In this document: positions 11,791-21,668 of the stretch, in pieces
Position numbering within the stretch: the stretch's first letter is position 1
Layout of the letters: each line of letters begins with the position of its first letter
Assembly: GCA_024703855.1 (NCBI GenBank)
Contig: CP087965.1
Span: forward strand, 2,410,001-2,474,000
DNA: 64,000 bases
Direction: 5' to 3'
Origin: Polaromonas sp. P2-4
GTDB taxonomy: Bacteria; Pseudomonadota; Gammaproteobacteria; Burkholderiales; Burkholderiaceae_C
The notes under the pieces: generated by a model
The model's database searches: none
Told to the model about the DNA's origin: nothing
Seen by the model: the letters and a program-made list of their open reading frames with translations, nothing else
Position numbers and translations under genes: made by a program

Positions 11791-13156
11791 GTGAGAGTCC
11801 TTTTGACTACCCATGTTTTTCTGCCCGACTATTCATCTGGAACGGAGATACTGACCCTTAATACGGCCAGGGAATTACAGCGCTTGGGGCACGAGGTGGA
11901 GATTTGCACCGGCTTCCCGGCCCGACCCGGCTTGGCGGACTCTCAGCGCTTTGATACTTACGAATACGAAGGTATTCAAGTCCACAGATTCCTGCATGAT
12001 GCCGCCCCGATGGGAGAGCAATCAAACGTTGCCGAGGCGGAGTACAACAACCTTTTCTTTGCTCGCTGGTTTCGGGGCTACCTAGAGCAATTCAAGCCGA
12101 ACATCGCGCATTTTTTTCACCTGGGATTGCTCTCTGCGTCTGCCATAGATGCATGCCATGAGCTTGGCATACCAACGGTGATGACGCCTACGGATTTCTG
12201 GCTGATCTGTCCGAACAATCAACTCCGTTTGCCCGACAACTCACTGTGCAAGGGCCCTGACCGTGATGGCGTCAATTGCATGAAGCATGCCGTGTCAAAC
12301 AATCAGCCCCCAAGCGTGGCAAGGATTTTCAACCGCCTGCCCCATGGGGCGGTTGCAACCATGATTTGGGGGATTAATCGTGGCGCATTTTCTGGATCTT
12401 GGTTCTCCCCTATGGTGCGCGCCCTTTATCAACGGGCAGGCTTTCTTAGGGAGCGAATGAACAAGCTGGACCGGGTCATTGTGCCAACCCGTCTAATGGA
12501 AGATATGTTGGTAACGAATGGGCTGAGTCCAGACAAAGTAGTCTTTAGCCGATTCGGTATCCGCCCCACTACGCCTGAAGCGCACGAGCCGGATGTTGCG
12601 GGGAAAATTCGCATCGGCTTTATTGGGGGGTTAAGCGAGCACAAAGGGGCGCATTTACTGATAAGTGCGGCTCGTCTTCTGCCGGAAACTGTATCCTTGG
12701 AACTGAAGATCTACGGAAGGACCGATCTTTATCCAGAATACTTTGAAAAGTTGCTGCGGCTTGCCGATGCAGATCAACGCATTCGCTTCTGCGGGACGTT
12801 CCCGAACGAGCAAATTGGAAAGATCTTCGCCGAACTGGATGTTCTGGTGGTGCCTTCAATCTGGTACGAAAACACGCCCCTGGTCATTTACTCCGCGCAG
12901 GCGGCAGGCTGCCCGGTTATCGCCTCGAATCTGGGCGGGATGGCGGAGGTTGTCGAGCATGAGAAGAATGGTCTGCTGTTCGAAGTTGGAGATGTTGCCG
13001 GGCTTGCCAGTGCGATAGAGCGACTTGCGCGTGACCGAGAACTGTTGCGACAACTGGTGGCGAATGCCATAAGACCTGAAATCAATCTCCGACTATGTGA
13101 CCGAGTTGCAAATTGTCTACGATGAAGTTCTGATGGACCTGCGAGGCGAAAAATGA
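11791..13156 (+). CDS. Glycosyltransferase family 4 protein, paralogue of the preceding gene
   Basis: About 455 residues from a GTG start at 11791 (MRVLLTTHVFLPDYSSGTEI). The order of motifs matches the upstream enzyme: LGIPTVMTPTDFWLICPNN, GPDRDGVNCMKHA, IGFIGGLSEHKGAHLLI, IYGRTDLYPEY and IWYENTPLVIYSAQAAGCPV. The frame breaks near 13078; afterwards the sequence is KSISDYVTELQIVYDEVLMD and the stop at 13154-13156 overlaps the epimerase start by ATGA. It probably adds a further sugar to the same glycan, giving the locus three consecutive GT4 enzymes. Confidence 0.78.
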
Positions 13157-14166
13157 AATGTCTCATTTTGGGAGGCGGGGGATTTCTGGGATCCCACCTG
13201 AGCGAAGCTCTTCTAGCGCAAGGGTACGCCGTGCGCATCTTTGATCGGCCTAACTTGCTTCGCTTCAAGTCATTTCATCGAAACCTAGCTGTGGAATGGG
13301 TCGAGGGTGACTTTATCAATCGTGAGCATGTGGCTCATGCGGTTTCCGGATGCGACATCATCTATCACCTGGTTTCCACGACATTGCCGCGCTCTTCCAA
13401 CGAGAATCCGGCTTATGACGTTGAAACCAATGTGATAGGCACGCTGCACTTGCTGGAGGCCGCAAAGAAAAACCGGATCAGGAAAATCATCTTTGCTTCT
13501 TCCGGTGGAACAGTCTATGGAATTCCAAAGGAAGTACCGATCAAGGAATCTCACCCGACAGAGCCAATCTGCTCTTATGGAATAGGTAAATTGGCGATTG
13601 AGAAATACCTAAGCCTGTTCCACTTGCTGCACGGAATAGAGTATTGCGTTTTACGCTTGGCCAACCCCTTCGGCGAGCGGCAGCGCATAGCTGCGGCGCA
13701 GGGGGCAGTTGCGGTATTTCTCGACAAAGCACTCCGCAATGAGGGCATTGAGATTTGGGGCGATGGCTCTGTTATACGTGATTATTTTCATGTAAGCGAT
13801 GCTGTATCAGCCTTGACAAAAACCCTTACATACGAGGGGAGTAACCGTGTATTCAACATTGGCAGTGGTGTCGGCCAGAGTCTGAATGAAATTCTCGATG
13901 CCATCGAAATCTTGCTCGGAGCAGCCGTAAAAAGATCATATTTACCCGCCAGGGCATTCGATGTCCCGGTAAGCGTTCTGGATATCTCGAAAGCCGCCGA
14001 ATTGCTGAACTGGAAACCGCAAGTTCCTTTTGCTGAAGGCCTCTCTCGAACTGCCAAATGGTTAAAGAACAGCGGCGCCTTTTTCCCACGCTATGAGCCA
14101 TGGGATAGCTACAGTCAAAATCGGGCACAAAATGGCTACTCTAATTCAGACTTTCTTAACGGGTAA
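13153..14166 (+). CDS. NAD-dependent sugar epimerase/dehydratase (extended SDR)
   Basis: Intact, 337 residues. The cofactor motif is GGGGFLG (residues 7-13). The active-site serine region is FASSGGTVYG and the catalytic pair is intact in SYGIGKLAIEKY. Substrate-domain motifs LRLANPFGERQ and WGDGSVIRDYFHVSDAV are typical of UDP-glucose/UDP-GlcNAc 4-epimerase relatives. It most likely supplies an epimerised nucleotide sugar to the neighbouring glycosyltransferases; the exact substrate cannot be told from sequence. The last 15 or so residues (SQNRAQNGYSNSDFLNG) extend past the usual end of the family. Confidence 0.82.
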   Translation: MKCLILGGGGFLGSHLSEALLAQGYAVRIFDRPNLLRFKSFHRNLAVEWVEGDFINREHVAHAVSGCDIIYHLVSTTLPRSSNENPAYDVETNVIGTLHLLEAAKKNRIRKIIFASSGGTVYGIPKEVPIKESHPTEPICSYGIGKLAIEKYLSLFHLLHGIEYCVLRLANPFGERQRIAAAQGAVAVFLDKALRNEGIEIWGDGSVIRDYFHVSDAVSALTKTLTYEGSNRVFNIGSGVGQSLNEILDAIEILLGAAVKRSYLPARAFDVPVSVLDISKAAELLNWKPQVPFAEGLSRTAKWLKNSGAFFPRYEPWDSYSQNRAQNGYSNSDFLNG

Positions 14167-14180
14167 CAATAGGGACTTCG

Positions 14181-15068
14181 ATGAGTTTTGACGAGTGGAT
14201 GACACTAAATCGTACGAAAGTGTTCGAGGATGCTTCGTTGCTTCGTTACGTCAGTCCGTTTCCACCCAAAGAGCTGATGAACAATGTTTCAGGTTTGCAG
14301 AGTGAACGAGACTTTGCGGCACACGGCACAGACATCTACCAAGCACTTACTTTGGCTTCCTCCACGCCGCTAACTGAGTATAAAGCTATTCTTGATTTCG
14401 GTTGTGGGTGCGGAAGGCTTGCTCGGATGTTCATGAATCATCCAAACAAGATTTCTGGATGCGATATTGATAGTAGGCACGTTAACTGGGTTAACGAAAA
14501 CCTGCCCTTTATGAAAGCCAAGCTTTCCAAGGTCACGCCCCCTATCCCTTATTTAGACAATGAGTTTGATGCCGTCATTTCCATTTCCATCTTTACTCAT
14601 CTCAACGAAAACAGTCAGGATCAATTTCTTTCTGAGCTTTACTGAGTATGTAGTCCCCGGGGGCGATTGTTCATCACTGTGCATGGCAAGCGTGCGCTAG
14701 ATCCTGCACTTAATGAACCATCCATCCTCAACATGCTTAATATGGATAAATTTCGATTCCAGAAAGCACAAGAGGATTTTTCTGCCAATCGACACGCATT
14801 TGTCTTGCAACAGGGGCATTTGACTACTTCAGTACAGAACTTGTCGCCTTTTGAAAAAATTCGCAATTGGTTTCAAGGAAGTTCGCTGGAAAAAATAATT
14901 GATGTGCCATTTGAATATGGCATTAGTTTCTTGTCTGAGGTTTACCTGCGTAAGCATTGGAGTAAGTGGTTCGAGGTGGTGGGTTACCATCATGGTGGCA
15001 TCCATGACTTTCAAGACATTGTCGTGTTAACCCCCAAGAAGCCAACAACAGAATGTGGTGCGGGTTAA
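14181..15068 (+). CDS. SAM-dependent methyltransferase interrupted by an in-frame TGA
   Basis: Starts at ATG 14181 (MSFDEWMTLNRTKVF), 15 bases after the epimerase. The SAM motif is AILDFGCGCGRLARMF, followed by GCDIDSRHVNWVNENLPF and FDAVISISIFTHLNE. The reading frame meets TGA at 14643-14645 right after FLSELY, yet the same frame then continues VCSPRGRLFITVHGKRA, exactly what follows in this fold (normally LYR-V-PGGRLF). CGA to TGA is a single change. With the stop read through the protein is 295 residues. Unlike the other breaks here this is a substitution, not an indel. Target unknown; glycan O-methylation is plausible from context. Confidence 0.65.
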
Positions 15069-15810
15069 TCTCTTCAACTGCGTGAACTTTCAGCCCAATG
15101 TATTCGACAAGATCAACCGCAAGATGCTTGTCGAATACATGATGGTGTATGCAACGATTTTCAAAATTGCGCATGGAGCGTGACTTGAAAGTCACCATGT
15201 CACCCGCTTCGGGGTCGCGCTCCAAATCATGTAATGCCAGAATTTCCGGCAGATGAGTAAGGTCGTCCTCCGTCATCCCGGCATTGAAGTCTGCAATCAG
15301 GTGGTCCATGGTGGTTACGGGGCGTCGATGGTCAAAGGTGTGGGTTCTGTTGGGCAACAACAGCACAAGTATCCCGTCATCCGTCAGCAGGCGTTTGCAC
15401 TCGGATAAAGCCAGAATGGGGTTGGCGGTATGTTCCAGCATGTGCGAGGAAAGCACAAAATCATAGGCGCCGGACGGGAGTTCCGCCAATGCCGTTGCCT
15501 CGACGATATGCTGTTGACCGGCAGGTTTCTTGGGATCAAACCGATAAGTTCTTCCTTGATTGATACTCTCTTCCCAGACCGTAGTTGCTTGAAAGTTGCA
15601 GTTGTCGAGACTCTCGACAATCGGATACACAGGGAAGATGCCCCTTCTCGAAAAGACCTGACTGGGCCCGCCGATCTCGATTCCTGACTTGCCAACAAAC
15701 TGATTTTTGTAGGTCAGAATTGATTTCGACCGTCTTGCCAATAAACCACGCACGCGGGAATGGGTCGCACGCAGCAGACCTGAGATTCCCCCACGATTGA
15801 AATATGTCAA
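14923..15810 (-). CDS. SAM-dependent methyltransferase-like protein
   Basis: Reads leftward from 15810. Residues 35-60 hold FVGKSGIEIGGPSQVFSRRG, an EIGGPS motif seen in a class of polysaccharide-locus methyltransferases. FDFVLSSH-type residues appear as AYDFVLSSHMLEHTANPILA (post-I motif and Asp region), then LLTDDGILVLLLPNR. The conserved part ends near HHILLLA at about 15030. The remaining 35 residues run antisense through the end of the plus-strand methyltransferase, so a stop just after 15030 was probably lost; a one-base shift gives LLGG and stop. The convergent overlap is therefore doubtful. Confidence 0.65.
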   Translation of the reverse strand: MTYFNRGGISGLLRATHSRVRGLLARRSKSILTYKNQFVGKSGIEIGGPSQVFSRRGIFPVYPIVESLDNCNFQATTVWEESINQGRTYRFDPKKPAGQQHIVEATALAELPSGAYDFVLSSHMLEHTANPILALSECKRLLTDDGILVLLLPNRTHTFDHRRPVTTMDHLIADFNAGMTEDDLTHLPEILALHDLERDPEAGDMVTFKSRSMRNFENRCIHHHVFDKHLAVDLVEYIGLKVHAVEEINPHHILLLASWGLTRQCLESHGCHHDGNPPPRTTYSNAYAGKPQTRN

Positions 15811-15895
15811 TTGATCTTCGAATCATTGCGTCTCTTCTGGAATTTCAAGCTTGGGGCAAGAGGTTGGCAGTCAATACAGAGTGCACTTTGCAAGC

Positions 15896-16819
15896 TTAAA
15901 GCGTGGTCTCATGAAAGTGAGTGAGTGATTCTCTACGGCAGGGGCCCATGCGCCGGCGCAGGCCGTCCATCACCCCGCCCCAGAACGCACGGACTTTAGT
16001 GAACCGATGATCCTCCAGAAGCGCCATTTCCACCAGCCCCAGTACCAAGCGCGTCAACCGGCGCAGGCACCACGCAGGCTCCTTCCGCCAATATTCGGCT
16101 ACCGTGACCAACGTATTGCGGGCGATGTAGTACTTGCGAACGGGAGGATGGTTGGGCAGTAGTCCCAGGAATGGCAATCGCGCCCCGCCAGGTCGGCCAA
16201 CACTGTGCGCCATTGCTGGCCGGCGACTGATCACAACCCGATAGCCATGTGCACGCACGCGCAAGCAAAATTCATGGTCCAGTTGATCGATGAAATAGTC
16301 GTCACGGAAGCCATTCACCAGCCTGGCCACGCAAGCATTGACCAGGCTGCCAGAGGTAATAACGGTTTTTTGTTCCAGGCTTTCTGCCTCATCGTCCGTA
16401 GGGACCTTCAGTCGAAGGTTCAGGGGATCGAAATAATTGCTGCCGACAACTGCCGGTCGGGGTTGGCTGCTTTCATAAGCACTGCCAAGGATACCGACCA
16501 TGTCAGGATAGCATTGCGTGTCCTGATCCAGGGTCAACAGCCACGGCAAGCCCTGCTGCAGCGCATATTCAAGGCCTTGATTGAGTGCGGCAGCCACACC
16601 CCTGTTGGCGCAGTTCCCCATGTAATGAAGCCGGTCGCCCCAGGCGGTCCTGAGTTTCAGCGATGGCGGAGCAGCTTCGAGGGAGTTGTCTACCACCACC
16701 AGCCTTGCCACTTGGGGAAGAATTGCCTGGAGCCGGGCTTCGAACTCTTCATCAGGGTAATAGGCTACCACCACGGCGCAGACGTTCGCCGAAGATGGCA
16801 GAGGTGTGCTGTCCATCAT
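15896..16819 (-). CDS. Glycosyltransferase family 2, rhamnosyltransferase-like
   Basis: Intact, 307 residues from the ATG at 16819. The GT-A fold shows CAVVVAYYPDEEFEARLQAI, then RLVVVDNS, NRGVAAALNQGLEYA, LLTLDQDTQ (the DxD motif) and a conserved FIDQLDHEFCLRVRAHGYRV. This is the pattern of RfbN/WbbL-type rhamnosyltransferases. An upstream in-frame ATG at 16834 exists, but starting at 16819 gives an exact ATGA overlap with the upstream gene. It works in the cytoplasm on lipid-linked glycan. Confidence 0.85.
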   Translation of the reverse strand: MMDSTPLPSSANVCAVVVAYYPDEEFEARLQAILPQVARLVVVDNSLEAAPPSLKLRTAWGDRLHYMGNCANRGVAAALNQGLEYALQQGLPWLLTLDQDTQCYPDMVGILGSAYESSQPRPAVVGSNYFDPLNLRLKVPTDDEAESLEQKTVITSGSLVNACVARLVNGFRDDYFIDQLDHEFCLRVRAHGYRVVISRRPAMAHSVGRPGGARLPFLGLLPNHPPVRKYYIARNTLVTVAEYWRKEPAWCLRRLTRLVLGLVEMALLEDHRFTKVRAFWGGVMDGLRRRMGPCRRESLTHFHETTL

Positions 16820-17676
16820 GCCTGCTGCAGCCAATTCCAGGTACGTGCTACGCCGTCCGTCAGACCAACCGCAGCTTGCCAGCCCAGTCGTGCATGGATA
16901 CGGGTGTTGTCCAGCACCACGCTGCGAACGTCCATGCCTCTTGCTGGACGGTAGCTTGTCTGCAATTCCTTGCCGCAGGCTGCCTCGACGATGGCGCGAA
17001 CCTGGTTGACGCTGTAGCCAACGCCGCTGCCAAGGTTGTAGGTGCCCGAATCTTGCGGCAGCTTGAGCAAACCCATGGTGGCATCGACGATGTCGTCGAT
17101 GTAGACGAAGTCGTGGATATTTTCCCCGTCACCCCATATGTCCATGGTCGTGCCCCTTCGAAGGTGTTCAAGCATGGTTCGCACCAGGCCAAAGCCGCTT
17201 TTTACCGTCTGGCCCGGCCCATAGGCATTCGAAGGGCGAAGGATGGTGACAGCATGGCCTTGCGCACGGAAGGCCTGACAAAAGGCTTCCTGCGATGCCT
17301 TGCCTGCGCCGTGGCTGGAAAGTGGCGTGATCGGGGAGTTTTCTGTAACAGGCAAGCGGTCAGGGTTGCCGTAAACGGTGCCGCCGGATGAAAAGAAAGC
17401 CAGATGGGTTTCCGGCTGATTTTTCAACAAACCCAACAGGCGCAAGGTCAAGGCGAGGTTGCCCAGTTCCAGATTTGGCTGGGTGGCTGAGGAGCCTGGC
17501 GTGGTGGCAGAGGCCAGGTGGATCACTGTGCCGCATTGGGGCAACACGTGTTCAAGCCGGTCCTCGTCATGGCGGCCAACAATGTGTACTGGCATCTTTT
17601 CCTGCATCAGGCGCTTGGCCAATGCGCTGCCAATGAAGCCGGCACCGCCGAGCAGCATCACACCGTCGCGGCTCAC
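16816..17676 (-). CDS. Extended SDR, epimerase-like, lacking the catalytic tyrosine
   Basis: Intact, 286 residues. The cofactor loop is GGAGFIG (residues 10-16), and substrate-domain motifs LRPSNAYGPGQ, WGDGENIHDFVYIDDIV and NLGSGVGYSVNQV are clear. The serine region FFSSGGTVYG is present, but the expected YxxxK reads HGAGK: codon CAC (His) stands where Tyr belongs, while the lysine is kept. The nearby epimerase at 13153-14166 has the normal YGIGK. It may be an epimerase with altered chemistry or a non-catalytic relative. ATGA overlaps with both neighbours place it in a tightly coupled operon. Confidence 0.8.
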   Translation of the reverse strand: MSRDGVMLLGGAGFIGSALAKRLMQEKMPVHIVGRHDEDRLEHVLPQCGTVIHLASATTPGSSATQPNLELGNLALTLRLLGLLKNQPETHLAFFSSGGTVYGNPDRLPVTENSPITPLSSHGAGKASQEAFCQAFRAQGHAVTILRPSNAYGPGQTVKSGFGLVRTMLEHLRRGTTMDIWGDGENIHDFVYIDDIVDATMGLLKLPQDSGTYNLGSGVGYSVNQVRAIVEAACGKELQTSYRPARGMDVRSVVLDNTRIHARLGWQAAVGLTDGVARTWNWLQQA

Positions 17677-18802
17677 GACTTACGCTCCAGAAGACTTTGG
17701 TAGGCGGCGGCATAGCGGCCGGCGCAGTCGTCCCATGTACCAATCGAGTTCTTGATCCACTTACGGGCAGCTTGTCCGGTATGCAGGTTGTTCACGGGGT
17801 CCTCCAGCCAATCGAGGCCCTGGCAAAGCTCGTCGCGGCTGGCTGCTAGCCAGCCGGTCTGGCGATGTTGCACCATGTCGCGATGGGCGGGCAGGTCGGA
17901 GGCAAGCACCGGCAGGCCTGCCGCCATGGCTTCCAGCATCACTTGCGGGCGCCCTTCATCGTGACGGCTCAGGGTGATCAGGCCGCAGGCTTGGGGGAAC
18001 CATTGTTGCAGGAGATCAGCTGGGTGCGTCGGGCCGTGGTACTGCACCCAGGGGGAAGCTCAACCTTCTCTTGCATCGGGCCAAACAGGTGCAGCTGCCG
18101 CTCTTCTCCGAACAATCCATCGCCCCAGTTGAACAGATCGCCAATCTTGTTTTTGGTCAGCCGCGTGACTGCCAGCCAATGACGCGCTTTGTCCAACGGT
18201 TGGCGGCGCACTACTTCAAACCAGGGGTCATCAACGCCGAAGGCAATCGGGCGGATTTCAGCGAGATCACCAAAAGCCTGCTCCAACGCTGGGCGCATCC
18301 AGTCGGCATTAGGCGCCAGGATGGCGCGGCGTTGCCGCAGTACAGTGCGTAAAAGCATCTTCATGCCGGGCAGGCGCAGCAGGCCGAAATCGGTTCCGAG
18401 CACAGTGATCAAGGCGGGGGTGGTCGTTCCCCAGAGCGGCAATGCGTTTTGCAGCCAGTTGACATGCGCCACATCGGCTGGTTGGCGTCGGTAGGCACGG
18501 CCAAGCCGCATCAATAACACCAGTATGGTTCCGACGGCCAGGGCCCGGCGAGTTCGCAGCAGGTGAGCGATACCGCCTTGTTGCGATAGACGTCCTAGCC
18601 AGAGCGCATCGGACGGCGTAGTCACGGCAGCGACATCGGCCGGCAATTCACCGGGCGGCGCCCAAAGCGAAAGGGTCACGTCGTCACGTTGTGCCAGCGC
18701 AGCGGCCAGGTTTGCAATAAAGCGACCGCGCCAGTCCTGAGGGCTTTCCGGGTAGGAGGTGCTGCTCATCAGGACGTTCAAGCTATTTGCCTTCGCGGTC
18801 AC
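17673..18802 (-). CDS. Glycosyltransferase family 4 protein (frame-broken)
   Basis: About 376 residues from a GTG at 18802 (reading VTAKANSLNVLMSSTSYPES). The N-terminal domain has DWRGRFIANLAAAL and DVAHVNWLQNALPLWGTTTP. The acceptor-side segment has AILAPNADWMRPALEQAFGD. The frame breaks near 18050; downstream residues include LITLSRHDEGRPQVMLEAMA, the E(x7)E-type retaining GT4 motif, and AAGLPVLASDLPAHRDMV. It starts inside the end of the GT2 gene and ends in an ATGA overlap with the SDR gene. Confidence 0.75.
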
Positions 18803-19670
18803 TGGTATCGATATTCTTGTAATGCAGCGCAGAGATCTGCTCGGATACGATGCCTATCAGGAAAGTAAAGACTGCGGAGATGAACAGCAGCGCGCTCATG
18901 TTAGTGAAGCGGCCGGCGGTCAGATAGGTATACAAATAGTAGGCAAGACCCGTCAGGAAAAAGCCTGCGCTGATCGGGAGAAAAAGCTTTTGTGGCGAGA
19001 AGAGCGTGCCGATCTTGATGATGATCAACAGGAAGCGCAGGCCGTCGCGCAGTGGATGGATATGGCTGGCGCCGCTGTTCCTGCGGGGCGAATGAATCGG
19101 GACATAGGCCACGCTGTAGCCGGCGCGAAAAAAACTCATGGTGATCGTTGTGGGATACGAAAATCCGTTTGGCAACAAATACAGGAATTGGCGAAACCTG
19201 GATGCACGAACGACCCTGAATCCCGAGGTGAGATCGGCGATCGGCTGCATGACCATCCAGCTAGCGAAGCGGCTGAAGATGTCGTTGGCGGCGGCGCGAT
19301 GAAGACCGGCTTGTGAACCGGGCTGCCGCGCTCCCACGACCATATCGTAGCCTTGATTGAATTGCTCAAGCAGTCGGGGAATATCTTCGGGTTTGTGCTG
19401 GCCGTCGGCGTCCATGAAAATGATAACTTCGCCGAGTGCTGCCCGAGCTCCGGTTTTAATTGCAGCGCCATTGCCTTTGGGGTAGTGATGCCGCAAGTGT
19501 TTAACCTTCGATTCAGCGCATACGGCGGGAGTGTCATCGGTTGATCCATCGTCGACAACGAGTATCTCCGCGTCGCGCATCAGGGCCACAAGGCGGGGCA
19601 AGATGTCACGCAAACTTGTAGCTTCGTTTCTGGCTGGGATGACAATGGAAATTTTGACTATGTGGGTCAT
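18783..19670 (-). CDS. GT2 glycosyltransferase with C-terminal membrane segments (polyprenyl-phosphate type)
   Basis: Start placed at ATG 19670, giving MTHIVKISIVIPARNEATSL; an alternative TTG at 19694 would overlap the upstream stop. The GT-A domain has ILVVDDGSTDDTP, GNGAAIKTGARAA and IFMDADGQH (DxD). Two hydrophobic segments follow at the C-terminus (LPISAGFFLTGLAYYLYTYL and ALLFISAVFTFLIGIVSEQI). This architecture is that of polyprenyl-phosphate hexose synthases (ArnC/DPM1 relatives), which load a sugar on undecaprenyl phosphate for periplasmic transfer. The GT-C protein encoded immediately upstream is a natural user of such a donor. Confidence 0.8.
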   Translation of the reverse strand: MTHIVKISIVIPARNEATSLRDILPRLVALMRDAEILVVDDGSTDDTPAVCAESKVKHLRHHYPKGNGAAIKTGARAALGEVIIFMDADGQHKPEDIPRLLEQFNQGYDMVVGARQPGSQAGLHRAAANDIFSRFASWMVMQPIADLTSGFRVVRASRFRQFLYLLPNGFSYPTTITMSFFRAGYSVAYVPIHSPRRNSGASHIHPLRDGLRFLLIIIKIGTLFSPQKLFLPISAGFFLTGLAYYLYTYLTAGRFTNMSALLFISAVFTFLIGIVSEQISALHYKNIDTSDREGK

Positions 19671-19690
19671 GAGCAAGTGGACAGTTGGCG

Positions 19691-21603
19691 TCAATGTGCG
19701 GCAATGTTATGCGCAGCCAGTAGTTCATTGAGCGTCTTTCGCTCACCTACCGAAAAATTCTCGTTTCGCAATTCAAGTAGCAATTGCCGCGCCTGTTCCC
19801 GCTCCCCGGAAATTAGTATCAGTTGAGCCCACTTGAGGCGATTGCTCGGGTTGGATGGATTCAGCGTCAGTGATTGCCCCAGGGCGCTGCGGGCTGCAGC
19901 AATGTCGTGCTCGTGCAGCCATAAATAGTCGGCATGCCAAGAGTGCATCATCGCCTGTATCCCGGGCGAAACGCCGGGGTTGGCAAGTGCGGCGGCAAAC
20001 AGCCCGTCAATCTCAACTCGGGTTAGACATATCGAGCCGGCGATCGACATTTCCTTCAGGCTGTACAACACGTTCCTATCGCCCGGCGCGAAGGGTGTTT
20101 CCCTGCAAGCGACGAGACAGTTCGCCGATCTCGGCTCGTTCCACCGGTATTCCTGCCTTGCAGTTCAGGTGCATTAGGCCGAGCCAGCTCAACTTGGAAG
20201 CCGGGTCGAGTTTGCTGGCTAGTTCATAGTGGCCCCGGGCGAAAGCGTGGATCGGCGAGTTCGGCAAGGCAGATTCTGGCAGCTTCGCCAATGAGAGTCC
20301 CGCCTCGTTCTGGGCGCGGGCCGATGTCCGGTGATGTTGAGCTTCGATCTGGGTGCGTCGCACCTCGTCGCCAAACTGGTGCGCGCGCAGTGCTGTGACG
20401 AAGGGGAAGTAGGCCAGTGCTACGGTCGCAAGCGCGGCGCCAATGGTTTTGTGCGTCCCCGTGCTCTCCAGGGAGTACAGCAGTGCCCAGGCCCCCGCAA
20501 GCAAAATGCCAAAGAGTGGGAGGTAGTTCCGGTGTTCGTGGGCAATCTCCAGTGGCAGGACAGTGGATTCCAGCCCGTGTCCGATCAGGAACCAGGCGAT
20601 CCCGAACGAAAACAGAGGTGCACGCTTTCTCATCCGCCAAGCCAGCCAAGCCAGGCCCATCAAACCAGCCATGGCCGGTAGTGTCGTCCATGGGGTGAAT
20701 AAATTGGTGGAGAGCGCAATGTCGTCGTGATACAGGCCGAAGGCTTCCAGCCGTGGAAACAGGATGAGGCCCAGATAAAACCAGAGAACGCGTCCCTCGG
20801 ACAAAACCCGTTCGGTAAGCGAGAATCCGCGCAACTCGTAACCGGCCCATAACCATTGCCCGCGCGGCGAAAGTGTGTAGGCAGTGGCTGCCAGCAAGGT
20901 CAGGCCAGCCATCATGGAAAAGCCGCGCGCAAAGCGGTCGAGGCCTCCAGTGATGCTCCTCCGCACGATCAGCTCCCAAGCGAGTGCAAAGAGGGGGAAG
21001 AGCGCGCCGGTTTCCTTGCTGAGAAAGGAGAGCGGCCACAGTACCCCCAAGCCACGATCAGCTTTACAACCCCTGTGCGACCACCCTGCTCGCGTGCGCT
21101 GATGTGCAGCAACAAAGCAGCGAGAAGAAAAAGGCCGACAAGCTCGTCATGCGCTGAACCACATGCAAGACCGGGAGAAGCTGGATCGGGTGCAGCAGCC
21201 ATAGCGCGGTCACGGCACCGGACGCGATAAGGATATTGTGAGGTTTCGCCAGCGGCCTGGCCGCGCTCAGCAGACGCCGCGCCAAGGCGAACACCAGCAC
21301 GCCACAGGCAAGGTGGACGGCGAGATTTGTCGCCTTGAATGCGAAGGAGTCGAAGCCGCTGAAATAATGGTTGAGCGCAAAGCTCAGTTGCGCCACCGGC
21401 CGCCCGGAGGGGCCGGAGCCACCACTCAACAGCGCCTGTTGTATCGACTCCAGCGATAAGGTTTGGAGGCGTACACCTTCTGCCTGGAGAATGCTTGGCC
21501 CGTCATCGAAGAAGAAGCCGCCCTGCAAGCCCGGCCAGTAAATGCCGACGAGCAGTACGCTGACCAGGAACACGGCGAGGGCGACGACGGAGCGCATGCG
21601 CAT
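19691..21603 (-). CDS. Large GT-C-like membrane protein with C-terminal TPR region; candidate pilin glycosyltransferase
   Basis: About 637 residues after bridging two frame breaks (near 21057 and 20073). It starts MRMRSVVALAVFLVSVLLVG. The first periplasmic loop has FFFDDGPSI (acidic pair at residues 33-34), as in GT-C transferases that use polyprenyl-phosphate sugars. RPVAQLSFALNHYFSGFDSF, NLAVHLACGVLVFALAR, HPIQLLPVLHVVQRMTSLSA and FLSKETGALFPLFALAWE match the pattern of TMTC-like proteins. The C-terminal 200 residues are TPR-like (YELASKLDPASKLSWLGLMH; AARSALGQSLTLNPSNPSNR). It begins 66 bases after the pilA stop on the same strand, the usual place for dedicated pilin O-glycosylation enzymes. 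The substrate is inferred from position only. Confidence 0.65.
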
Positions 21604-21621
21604 ATTTTTTGAACACCAAAG

Positions 21622-21654
21622 AAAAAGCCCCTTGGAGTTGCCAAGGGGCTTTTT
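21622..21654 (-). terminator. Intrinsic terminator between pilA and the GT-C gene
   Basis: A perfect 14-base inverted repeat (21622-21635 with 21641-21654), GC-rich in the middle (gccccttgg/ccaaggggc), flanks a 5-base loop. On the minus strand it ends in a T5 tract. It lies 15 bases past the pilA stop and would end most pilA transcripts, leaving the downstream gene to be expressed by read-through. Confidence 0.85.
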
Positions 21655-21668
21655 GTCAGCTCAAACGA

